Shown one piece after another: positions 15,809 to 23,501 of a stretch of DNA of 64,000 nt. Position 1 is the first letter of the stretch. Each line of letters begins with the position of its first letter. The position numbers were made by a program, and so were the translations under genes. Source of the stretch: Streptomyces sclerotialus (GTDB lineage: Bacteria; Actinomycetota; Actinomycetes; Streptomycetales; Streptomycetaceae); the NCBI GenBank assembly GCA_000719105.1, contig JODX01000005.1, positions 385,082 to 449,081 of the forward strand, in the 5' to 3' direction. The notes beneath the pieces were generated by a model. It searched no databases and was not told the DNA's origin. It saw only the letters and a program-made list of their open reading frames with translations.

Positions 15809-16933
15809 ATGTCGATGATCCGTGACCTGCGTGCCGCGGTCCGCCCCTCCCGTCCGACGACGCGCAAGGACGCCGTCGCCCACGACGCGCACCCCACCGC
15901 GCCGGCCGCCGGGACGAACTCGGCCGTCGTGGACTGCGCCGTGTACCGGGACGGCGCCCGCGTCACCGCCGGACGCGACCTGGCGCCCGCCGAGGCGATC
16001 CGCCAGGTGCGCCGGGACGGCGGGTTCGTGTGGATCGGCCTGCACGAGCCGTCGGAGTTCGAATTCGCGGGGATCGCGGCCGAGTTCGGGCTGCACCCGC
16101 TGGCCGTGGAGGACGCGGTCCACGCCCACCAGCGGCCCAAGCTGGAGCGGTACGACGACACCCTCTTCACGGTCTTCAAGACCATCCACTACGTCGAGCA
16201 CGACGAGCTGACCGCCACCAGCGAGATCGTCGAGAGCGGCGAGGTCATGTGCTTCACCGGACGGGACTTCGTCATCACGGTGCGGCACGGCGGGCAGGGT
16301 TCGCTCAGGGCGCTGCGGCACCGGCTGCAGGACGACCCCGAGCTGCTCGGGAAGGGGCCCTCGGCGGTGCTGCACGCGATCGCGGACCACGTCGTGGACG
16401 GGTACATGTCGGTGGCGGACGCCATGCAGGACGACATCGACGAGGTGGAGACGCAGGTCTTCTCGCCGGGCCGCAAGGGCACGCCGCGCGGCACCGACGC
16501 GGGCCGGATCTACCAGCTCAAGCGCGAGGTGCTGGAGTTCAAGCGGGCGGTGTCGCCGCTGCTGCGGCCGCTGCAGCTGCTCAGCGAGCGCCCCATGCGG
16601 CTGATCGACCCGGACATCCAGAAGTACTTCCGGGACGTCGCCGACCACCTGGCCCGGGTGCAGGAGCAGGTCGTGGGCTTCGACGAACTGCTCAACTCGA
16701 TCCTCCAGGCGAACCTGGCGCAGGCCTCCGTGGCGCAGAACGAGGACATGCGGAAGATCACCTCATGGGCGGCGATCATCGCCGTGCCGACGATGGTGTG
16801 CGGCGTGTACGGCATGAACTTCGACTACATGCCGGAGACCGGCTGGAAGTACGGCTACCCCGTGGTCCTCGGCGTCACGGTGGCGATCTGCCTCGGCATC
16901 CACCGCACGCTGAAGCGCAACGGCTGGCTCTGA
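15809..16933 (+). CDS. corA: CorA-type magnesium/cobalt channel
   Basis: 374 residues. A large cytoplasmic domain (residues about 40-300) with long helices ends in two membrane helices joined by the signature YGMNF (GMN at 335-337). The C-terminus is RTLKRNGWL, the basic tail of the family. AAGGAG sits 6 bases before the ATG at 15809. It is probably pentameric and Mg2+-gated by family knowledge. The long upstream leader hints at regulated expression. An MgtE-N/CBS gene and DUF1003 lie 1.5-3 kb on, hinting at a divalent-cation cluster. Confidence 0.93.
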   Translation: MSMIRDLRAAVRPSRPTTRKDAVAHDAHPTAPAAGTNSAVVDCAVYRDGARVTAGRDLAPAEAIRQVRRDGGFVWIGLHEPSEFEFAGIAAEFGLHPLAVEDAVHAHQRPKLERYDDTLFTVFKTIHYVEHDELTATSEIVESGEVMCFTGRDFVITVRHGGQGSLRALRHRLQDDPELLGKGPSAVLHAIADHVVDGYMSVADAMQDDIDEVETQVFSPGRKGTPRGTDAGRIYQLKREVLEFKRAVSPLLRPLQLLSERPMRLIDPDIQKYFRDVADHLARVQEQVVGFDELLNSILQANLAQASVAQNEDMRKITSWAAIIAVPTMVCGVYGMNFDYMPETGWKYGYPVVLGVTVAICLGIHRTLKRNGWL

Positions 16934-16965
16934 GCGGGGCTCACGGCGCTGGTTAGGCTTGCCCC

Positions 16966-17496
16966 ATGACCGTGACCGACGCGCTGTTCGAGCGGGCCCT
17001 CGTCGAGGAGGCCACGAAGAAGTCCGGGCTGATCTGGGTCGAGGCCCCGGGCGGACCCGCGCGTCCCCTGTGGCACGTGTGGCACGAGGGCGCGGCGTGC
17101 GTGGTCGGCGACGGCCCCGGAGAGCAGCCGCTGACCGGGCTGGCCGACGGGGGCGGCGCGGTGGTGACGGTCCGCAGCAAGGACAAGGGCGGCCGCCTGG
17201 TCACCTGGGAGGCCGCGGTGGTGCAGCTCGCACCCGGTTCTCCCGAGTGGGACGCCGCGGTCGCCGAGCTGAAGGGCAAGCGGCTGAACGCCCGCGACGG
17301 CGAGGCCGTGCCGGAGCGCTGGTCGCGCGAGTGCCGGGTGCTCCGCCTGGAGCCGAGCGGCGGGACCTCGCCCCTGCCCGACTCCTCCCTGGCCGCGCCG
17401 CCGCTGCCCACCCCCGCGACGACGCGCCGGCCGGTGCCGGCGGCGCTCCCCCGTCTGCTCCGGAAGAACCGTAAAGGGAAGCGCGGGCGCCGCTAG
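16966..17496 (+). CDS. Conserved hypothetical protein, possible split-barrel fold
   Basis: 176 residues. The central region (PLWHVWHEGAACVVGDGPGE, then VTVRSKDKGGRLVTWEAAV) resembles FMN-binding split-barrel or pyridoxamine-oxidase-like proteins, but the match is weak. The C-terminus is basic and disordered (RKNRKGKRGRR). The ATG at 16966 follows corA by 32 bases and could share its transcript. No catalytic residues can be named. Confidence 0.72.
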   Translation: MTVTDALFERALVEEATKKSGLIWVEAPGGPARPLWHVWHEGAACVVGDGPGEQPLTGLADGGGAVVTVRSKDKGGRLVTWEAAVVQLAPGSPEWDAAVAELKGKRLNARDGEAVPERWSRECRVLRLEPSGGTSPLPDSSLAAPPLPTPATTRRPVPAALPRLLRKNRKGKRGRR

Positions 17497-17523
17497 GCCC
17501 TGTCCCGCGCGCGGGGCGGAGCC

Positions 17524-18276
17524 CTACGACGACGGCAACTGCTGCCCGTAATCCACGACTTCGTCCTCCGACGGCTCCTTCAGCGAGATGTCCTCGCCCC
17601 ACTCGGACAGCCGGATCGTTCCCGCGTCACCCGCGCGGACGAGGCGCAGCGGGTACGGAGTGCCTTCCAGCGAGACGTCGAGCGTGCCGCCGGAGCCCGC
17701 GTCACCGGTGATGCGGATCGTGCGGATGCCGGACTGCTCACGGCGCCCGTCCGTGGTCAGCTTCCCGTGCAGGGTCAGCAGGCCGTCCAGCAGGAGGTCC
17801 TTGTCGGTGAAGCCGCTGAACCGCTGGTACACCGGGTCGTCCGCGGGCACCTTCACGAACATCCCGCCCAGCTTCTCCGCCGCCTTCGCGTCCGCTCCGC
17901 CGCCGCCCCCGTCACCGTCCTCGCCGGACCAGAACTCCTTGCCGGCCTTGAGGTACAGCTGCTCGCCGATCCGCAGCAGCTGGAAGGTGGAGCCCTCGGA
18001 CGTCACCGAGCCGGTGCCGCCGTCCTCCGCCAGCCGCATGTCGAGCTTGTACGTACGGTCGTTGCTGACCACCGACCCCGACAGATGCACCGTGTCCGCC
18101 GCCTCGGCCGCGGCCTTGGTCCTGCTCTCTATCTTCGTCGCGGACAGCTTGCCGATGCCGTTGGTGCCCGCGTCGGGATCCTCCTTGCTGCACCCCGTCA
18201 GCCCGGTCCCGGTCGCCACCAGCGCACACACCGCGCCCAGCAGCGCGGCCCTTCGGGTAGGGGGAAGGAGAGTCAC
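17524..18276 (-). CDS. Secreted lipoprotein (LppX/LprAFG-like)
   Basis: 250 residues from the GTG at 18276. RR plus a hydrophobic stretch leads to the lipobox GLTGC, so it is a lipid-anchored extracellular protein. After it come AAAEAADTVHLSGSV, LLRIGEQLYLKAGKEFW and later beta-strands, a pattern of the LppX/LprG (LolA-like) fold that binds lipids. A longer reading to 18372 would bury the signal peptide and is unlikely. It is convergent with the hypothetical gene at 16966. Confidence 0.8.
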   Translation of the reverse strand: MTLLPPTRRAALLGAVCALVATGTGLTGCSKEDPDAGTNGIGKLSATKIESRTKAAAEAADTVHLSGSVVSNDRTYKLDMRLAEDGGTGSVTSEGSTFQLLRIGEQLYLKAGKEFWSGEDGDGGGGGADAKAAEKLGGMFVKVPADDPVYQRFSGFTDKDLLLDGLLTLHGKLTTDGRREQSGIRTIRITGDAGSGGTLDVSLEGTPYPLRLVRAGDAGTIRLSEWGEDISLKEPSEDEVVDYGQQLPSS

Positions 18277-18462
18277 AGGTGGGACACCTCTCGCACGGGG
18301 GTACTCAACGGCGTACCGCAGCGTACCGGGGTACCGCGAGGCCGTCGGAGCCAGTCCGTGCGCACCGCTCACCAGGGCGTATCCGACGGGGACGGGCTAG
18401 CCTGAAGCCCACCTCGGCGGAGAACTCCGTACCACTCCGTACCGGAAGGAAGGCGCGACGCG

Positions 18463-19746
18463 ATGGCGGCAGGGGTGCCCCGGATCTTCGTCTCCCATCT
18501 GGCCGGCATCGCCGTCTTCGACCCGAACGGCGACCAGGTCGGCCGGGTGCGCGACCTCGTCGCCATGCTCCGCGTGGGCCGCAAGCCCCCCCGGCTGCTG
18601 GGGCTCGTCGTGGAGCTGGCCACGCGGCGCCTGATCTTCCTGCCCATGACCCGGGTGACCGGCATCGAGTCCGGACAGGTCGTCACCACGGGGGTCCTCA
18701 ACGTCCGCCGCTTCGAGCAGCGGCCCACCGAGCGGCTCGTCCTCGGCGAACTGCTCGACCGGCGCGTACGGCTGGAGGAGACCGGCGAGGAGGTGACGGT
18801 CCTGGACATCGCGATCCAGCAGTTGCCCGCCCGCCGGGAGTGGGAGATCGACCGGGTGTTCGTACGGAAGGGAGGGAAGAAGAGTGCCTTCCGGCGCAAC
18901 AAGGGCGAGACGCTGACCGTCGAGTGGTCGGCCGTCACCGGGTTCTCGCTCGAGGAGCACGGACAGGGCGCCGAGAACCTGCTCGCCACCTTCGAGCAGC
19001 TCCGCCCCGCCGACCTGGCGAACGTGCTGCACCACCTCTCTCCCAAGCGCCGCGCCGAGGTCGCCGCCGCCCTCGACGACGACCGCCTCGCCGATGTGCT
19101 CGAGGAGCTGCCGGAGGACGACCAGATCGAGATCCTCGGCAAGCTGCAGGAGGAGCGGGCCGCGGACGTCCTGGAGGCGATGGACCCCGACGACGCGGCC
19201 GACCTGCTCTCCGAGCTCCCCGAGGAGGACGTGGAGCGGCTGCTCAGCCTGATGCAGCCCGGCGACGCGGCCGACATGCGCCGGCTGATGGCGTACGAGG
19301 AGCGCACGGCGGGCGGGCTGATGACGACCGAGCCGGTGGTGCTGCGGCCCGACTCGACCGTCGCCGACGCGCTCGCCCGGGTCCGCAACGCCGACCTGTC
19401 GCCCGCGCTCGCCGCACAGGTGTACGTGTGTCGGCCGCCGGACGAGACCCCGACCGGCAAGTACCTGGGCACCGTGCACTTCCAGCGGCTGCTGCGCGAC
19501 CCGCCGTACGCCCTGGTCGGCTCGATGCTCGACGACGACCTCCAGCCGCTGGCCCCGGACGCCACGCTGCCGGTGGTCGCCGGGTTCTTCGCGGCGTACG
19601 ACATGGTCGCGGCGCCCGTCGTGGACGAGAGCGGTTCGCTGCTCGGGGTGGTCACCGTGGACGACGTGCTCGACCACATGCTGCCCGACGACTGGCGGGA
19701 GACCGAGTTCCACCTGGACGAGGGGGCGACGGCCCATGACTCCTGA
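18463..19746 (+). CDS. Cytosolic MgtE-N / CBS-domain protein
   Basis: 427 residues. An N-terminal PRC-barrel-like part (FDPNGDQVGRVRDLVAML) is followed by an MgtE N-terminal superhelix with repeats of EVAAALDDDRLADVLEELPEDDQ and DAADLLSELPEEDVERLL. Two CBS domains end at LGVVTVDDVLDHMLP. The MgtE membrane domain is absent, so it cannot be a channel alone; it may sense Mg2+ or nucleotides for a partner. It overlaps the DUF1003 gene by 11 bases, so the two are coupled. Confidence 0.88.
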   Translation: MAAGVPRIFVSHLAGIAVFDPNGDQVGRVRDLVAMLRVGRKPPRLLGLVVELATRRLIFLPMTRVTGIESGQVVTTGVLNVRRFEQRPTERLVLGELLDRRVRLEETGEEVTVLDIAIQQLPARREWEIDRVFVRKGGKKSAFRRNKGETLTVEWSAVTGFSLEEHGQGAENLLATFEQLRPADLANVLHHLSPKRRAEVAAALDDDRLADVLEELPEDDQIEILGKLQEERAADVLEAMDPDDAADLLSELPEEDVERLLSLMQPGDAADMRRLMAYEERTAGGLMTTEPVVLRPDSTVADALARVRNADLSPALAAQVYVCRPPDETPTGKYLGTVHFQRLLRDPPYALVGSMLDDDLQPLAPDATLPVVAGFFAAYDMVAAPVVDESGSLLGVVTVDDVLDHMLPDDWRETEFHLDEGATAHDS

Positions 19747-20452
19747 CCGCGACGGACGTACCGAGGGACGCGAGCGGACCTTCGCCGGAACGCGGGAGCG
19801 GTCCTCGGCGGGCATCCGGGAGCGATCCTCGTCGAGCACCCGGGACCGCATGCCCGCCGGGGCCACGGCCACCTCGCGCTCCCGGGTCCGCCTCGACCAG
19901 CCGCTCATCCGCCGCCGCAGGCTGCTGCCCGAGTGGGACCCGGAGGCCTTCGGCCAGCTCTCGGAGCGGATCGCACGCTTCCTGGGCACGGGGCGGTTCA
20001 TCGTCTGGATGACCGTCGTGATCATCGTGTGGGTGGTGTGGAACATCGCCGCGCCCCACGAGCTGCGCTTCGACGAGTACCCGTTCATCTTCCTGACCCT
20101 GATGCTGTCGCTGCAGGCCTCGTACGCCGCCCCGCTGATCCTGCTCGCGCAGAACCGGCAGGCCGACCGCGACCGGATCAACCTGGAACAGGACCGCAAG
20201 CAGAACGAACGCTCGATCGCGGACACGGAGTACCTGACCCGGGAGGTGGCCGCGCTGCGGATGGGCCTCGGCGAGGTGGCCACCCGCGACTGGATCCGCT
20301 CCGAACTGCAGGACCTCGTCAAGGAGCTGGAGGAGCGGCTCCGCGACGGGCACCCGGACGGCTTCCCGGGCGGCCCCCCGGACGGGGCGGGCGGCGGGTC
20401 CGCCGTATTCCCGGACGGGCCCCCGCGCGCGCGTGACATGGACGACCGCTGA
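19736..20452 (+). CDS. DUF1003 membrane protein
   Basis: 238 residues. The first 50 or so are Arg/Ser-rich and repetitive (GTRERSSAGIRERSSSSTRDR). Then two membrane helices occur at about residues 83-103 and 112-132, joined by the family loop PHELRFDEYPFIFLTLMLS. Next is ILLAQNRQADRDR, and the tail is a charged helix. Its start overlaps the end of the CBS-domain gene, indicating a two-gene unit. The function of DUF1003 is unknown; it might form a membrane partner for the MgtE-N protein. Confidence 0.87.
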   Translation: MTPDRDGRTEGRERTFAGTRERSSAGIRERSSSSTRDRMPAGATATSRSRVRLDQPLIRRRRLLPEWDPEAFGQLSERIARFLGTGRFIVWMTVVIIVWVVWNIAAPHELRFDEYPFIFLTLMLSLQASYAAPLILLAQNRQADRDRINLEQDRKQNERSIADTEYLTREVAALRMGLGEVATRDWIRSELQDLVKELEERLRDGHPDGFPGGPPDGAGGGSAVFPDGPPRARDMDDR

Positions 20453-20495
20453 CGGGGCTCCCTGGGTGAGCACGGGGCGCCGTACCATCGTTGCC

Positions 20496-21629
20496 ATGGC
20501 TACGGAAGACGCGGTGCGCGAGGCACTGGCGACGGTGAACGACCCCGAGATCAACCGACCCATCACCGAGCTCGGGATGGTCAAATCGGTGGAGATCGGC
20601 GCGGACGGAGCGGTCGCGGTCGCGGTGTACCTGACGGTCTCCGGCTGCCCGATGCGCGACACGATCACGCAGCGCGTGACCGAGGCGGTCTCGCGGGTCG
20701 AGGGCGTCACGCGCGTCGACGTCGAGCTCGACGTCATGAGCGACGAGCAGCGCCGTGAGCTGGCGACCGCGCTCCGCGGCGGCCAGGCCGAGCGCGAGAT
20801 CCCGTTCGCCAAGCCGGGCTCGCTGACCCGGGTGTACGCCGTGGCCTCCGGCAAGGGCGGCGTCGGCAAGTCCTCGGTGACCGTGAACCTGGCGGCGGCG
20901 ATGGCGGCCGACGGCCTGAAGGTCGGCGTCGTGGACGCGGACATCTACGGCCACTCCGTGCCGCGCATGCTGGGCGCCGACGGGCGTCCCACCCAGGTCG
21001 AGAACATGATCATGCCGCCCTCCGCCAACGGGGTGAAGGTCATCTCGATCGGCATGTTCACTCCGGGCAACGCGCCGGTCGTCTGGCGCGGCCCGATGCT
21101 GCACCGTGCGCTCCAGCAGTTCCTCGCGGACGTGTTCTGGGGCGACCTCGACGTGCTGCTGCTCGACCTCCCGCCGGGCACGGGCGACATCGCCATCTCG
21201 GTGGCGCAGCTCGTACCGAACGCGGAGATCCTCGTCGTCACCACCCCGCAACAGGCGGCGGCCGAGGTCGCCGAGCGCGCCGGCTCCATCGCCGTGCAGA
21301 CCCACCAGAAGATCGTCGGCGTGGTCGAGAACATGTCCGGCCTGCCCTGCCCGCACTGCGACGAGATGGTCGACGTCTTCGGCACGGGCGGCGGAAAGCT
21401 GGTCGCCGACGGCCTGACGCGGACCACCGGCGCGACGGTTCCGGTCCTCGGCTCCATCCCGATCGACGTCCGGCTGCGCGAGGGCGGCGACGAGGGCAAG
21501 CCGGTCGTCCTCACGGACCCCGACTCCCCGGCGGGCTCGGCCCTGCGGGAGATCGCGGGCAAGCTGGGCGGCCGTCAGCGGGGCCTGTCGGGCATGTCGC
21601 TGGGGATCACCCCGAGGAACAAGTTCTGA
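20496..21629 (+). CDS. mrp: Mrp/NBP35-type P-loop ATPase (Fe-S carrier)
   Basis: 377 residues. An N-terminal DUF59/MIP18-like domain (residues 1-80; NDPEINRPITELGMV) precedes a deviant Walker A GKGGVGKS at 119-126. The CxxC in LPCPHC (near 285-288) is expected to hold a bridging Fe-S cluster between subunits. The role is iron-sulfur cluster loading by family knowledge. The ATG at 20496 is the family start. The gene follows the MgtE-N/DUF1003 pair by 43 bases. In mycobacteria mrp also lies near sigE and htrA. Confidence 0.93.
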   Translation: MATEDAVREALATVNDPEINRPITELGMVKSVEIGADGAVAVAVYLTVSGCPMRDTITQRVTEAVSRVEGVTRVDVELDVMSDEQRRELATALRGGQAEREIPFAKPGSLTRVYAVASGKGGVGKSSVTVNLAAAMAADGLKVGVVDADIYGHSVPRMLGADGRPTQVENMIMPPSANGVKVISIGMFTPGNAPVVWRGPMLHRALQQFLADVFWGDLDVLLLDLPPGTGDIAISVAQLVPNAEILVVTTPQQAAAEVAERAGSIAVQTHQKIVGVVENMSGLPCPHCDEMVDVFGTGGGKLVADGLTRTTGATVPVLGSIPIDVRLREGGDEGKPVVLTDPDSPAGSALREIAGKLGGRQRGLSGMSLGITPRNKF

Positions 21630-21636
21630 GACTCTC

Positions 21637-21690
21637 GTACGGCCGGTACGGTCTGTACGGCCGGTCGGTACGACCGGTCGCCCCGTACGA
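21637..21690. repeat. GTAC-rich repeat between convergent genes
   Basis: Five GTAC tetramers at 21637, 21646, 21655, 21668 and 21685 within overlapping motifs of the type GTACGGCCGGTACG. It fills much of the gap between mrp and the next convergent gene. The dyads could form alternative hairpins and serve as a terminator. Confidence 0.6.
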
Positions 21691-21747
21691 CGGCGGGCGC
21701 GTTCCCCGGGTGGGGGCGCGCCCGTCCTTCGTTCGGCAGGTCGGCGG

Positions 21748-22404
21748 CTAGGCGTACGCCCCGATGTCCTCGATCATGGCGAAGCCCAGCCCGTACGCGC
21801 TCATGCCTCTGCCGTACGCGCCCAGGTGGACGCCTTCCTTGGTGGATCCCGCGAGCACCCAGCCGAACTCGGACTCGCGGTAGTGGAAGGGCGTGGGCTC
21901 CCCGTCCACGGGGAGGGAGAGCGTGGACCACGCGGAACCGTCGAGGTCGTCGGCGAGCTCCCACGCCGTCTCGGTCTGCTGCTCCAGCCAGTTGTCACGG
22001 AGGCTGTGGTCCATCTGGCCGGGCCAGGTGCGGGACAGCAGCCCCACTCCCGCGAGCCAGGCGGCGGAGGAGACCGTGGTGGCCTCCAGGACGCCGGTGC
22101 CGTCCGCGCTCCGCCGTACGGGGTTGGCGGCGACGGTGACCACGACGGCGAAGCGCTCCTTGTCCCCGGTGGAGTCGTTGCGGAGCGAGGGCTCGTCACC
22201 GTGTCCTATCGAGCCGTGCTCCACGGTCCCGCCGGCTCCCGTGCCCACCGGCACCAGCCAGCGCGGCCCCACGAACGCCTCGTCGAGCCCGTACCACGGG
22301 AAGGGCGCCAGCAGGTAGCCGTCGACGGTACGCCGGGCGGAAGGGGCCTGCTGGCCGCCTTCCGCGACCGGCGCCTGCGCGCCCACCCGACTTGTCGTCT
22401 CCAT
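21748..22404 (-). CDS. Conserved Streptomyces hypothetical protein
   Basis: 218 residues from the ATG at 22404 (METTSRVGAQAPVAEGG), which has GAGGAGG 10 bases upstream. It has no signal peptide, no Cys cluster and no membrane segment. Aromatic-rich motifs such as LLAPFPWYGLDEAFVGPRW and ESEFGWVLAGSTKEGVHLG suggest a globular domain. I do not recognise a family. It lies downstream of tatB on the same strand after a 400-base gap with its own repeats. Confidence 0.75.
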   Translation of the reverse strand: METTSRVGAQAPVAEGGQQAPSARRTVDGYLLAPFPWYGLDEAFVGPRWLVPVGTGAGGTVEHGSIGHGDEPSLRNDSTGDKERFAVVVTVAANPVRRSADGTGVLEATTVSSAAWLAGVGLLSRTWPGQMDHSLRDNWLEQQTETAWELADDLDGSAWSTLSLPVDGEPTPFHYRESEFGWVLAGSTKEGVHLGAYGRGMSAYGLGFAMIEDIGAYA

Positions 22405-22689
22405 GTACCCGGACGCCTCCTCGATCTCGTCGGACCGGAGCGGCCCGCCCCCCTCGGGCGTCCCCGCTCCCACGCTTACGGTCCGTACAACAACTGGGCA
22501 GCATAGCCACAGCTCTTGGGGCACCAGGGAACACGCCCGGCGCACGAGGCGCGAACGGGGGCGTGTTCGCGCCGTGTGACGGCACTCGCGAGTATGACTC
22601 GCGTCACGTACCGAAGGAGAGTACGACACCGGCCACTGACCCGCGCGCCCACTGCGGACGGCGCACCGCCTACGCGATCCGCGCCCGAT

Positions 22690-22776
22690 GGCGTACGGCC
22701 GGAAGGGCGTACACCGGAGGAACGTACGGCTCAGAGGGCGTACGACTGGGTGAGGCATGCGCGCCGGGGCGTACAA
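22690..22776. repeat. 15-16-bp degenerate tandem repeat with GCGTAC core
   Basis: Within the gene-free gap 22405-22811, GTAC occurs at 22693, 22709, 22724, 22740 and 22771, a spacing of 15-16 bases with one doubled step where GCATGC replaces the core. Units look like RGGCGTACRRC. No coding frame fits. The rest of the gap shows only the ribosome site of the upstream minus-strand gene. Confidence 0.65.
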
Positions 22777-22811
22777 GTGTCACGCGGCGCCCGCGCCGGG
22801 GCGCACGCGGC

Positions 22812-23276
22812 TCAGGTGGCGTCCGCGTCGAAGGGCGGGCGCTCGGCGGAGTCCAGCTTCTGCCGCTTCTTGGTCATGTCGACGGTTCCGCCGCTGCCGG
22901 CGGGGGAAGCGGACGAGGAGGGCGCCGAGGACGTCCCCGCGGACGACTCGGACTCACGGCCGTGCACCGCGTCGGTGAGCTCGGCCATCTCCTTCTTCAT
23001 GTCGAAGCCGTTGCGGATCTCCTTGAGCCCCAGGTCGTCGTTCTCCATCTGCTTGCGGATGAACGTCTTGGGGTTGAGGTCCTCGAACTCGAAGTCCTTG
23101 AACTCCGGTCCGAGCTCCTGCCGGATGTCCTGCTTGGCGTTCTCGGAGAAATCGCGGATCTTGCGGATGGTCCGCGTGACGTCCTGGATCATCTTCGGGA
23201 GCTTCTCCGGGCCGAAGACGAGCACGGCGAGGACGATGAGCGTCACCAGCTCGAGTCCGCCTATGTCATTGAACAC
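22812..23276 (-). CDS. tatB: Sec-independent protein translocase TatB
   Basis: 154 residues from the GTG at 23276, with AAGGAG upstream. The N-terminal membrane helix ELVTLIVLAVLVFGPEKLPKM carries the FGPEKLP hinge. The amphipathic helix (IQDVTRTIRKIRDFSENAK) and a disordered Ser-rich tail follow. With TatC it forms the receptor of the twin-arginine export pathway. It lies 225 bases after the HtrA-like protease on the same strand, the order also found in mycobacteria. Confidence 0.95.
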   Translation of the reverse strand: MFNDIGGLELVTLIVLAVLVFGPEKLPKMIQDVTRTIRKIRDFSENAKQDIRQELGPEFKDFEFEDLNPKTFIRKQMENDDLGLKEIRNGFDMKKEMAELTDAVHGRESESSAGTSSAPSSSASPAGSGGTVDMTKKRQKLDSAERPPFDADAT

Positions 23277-23501
23277 CTGAAGCTCCTTGCGATGTCCTCA
23301 GCCCTGGCCAGCGGCCCTCGGCAGGTCTTCCAGGATCCGGGCCGGATCCACGGTACCCGGCCTTCCCGTGCGTCCGGTACCGTCACGGGCCTTCCGGATC
23401 CGCTCATACGGCCGGATTTTCGTGAAGTCCCCTGTTCTGGACGGGGCGGAGGCGTCTTCTGTGAGGTTCCTGTCAATAGGGATGCGCGGGGCGACCGTTC
23501 C

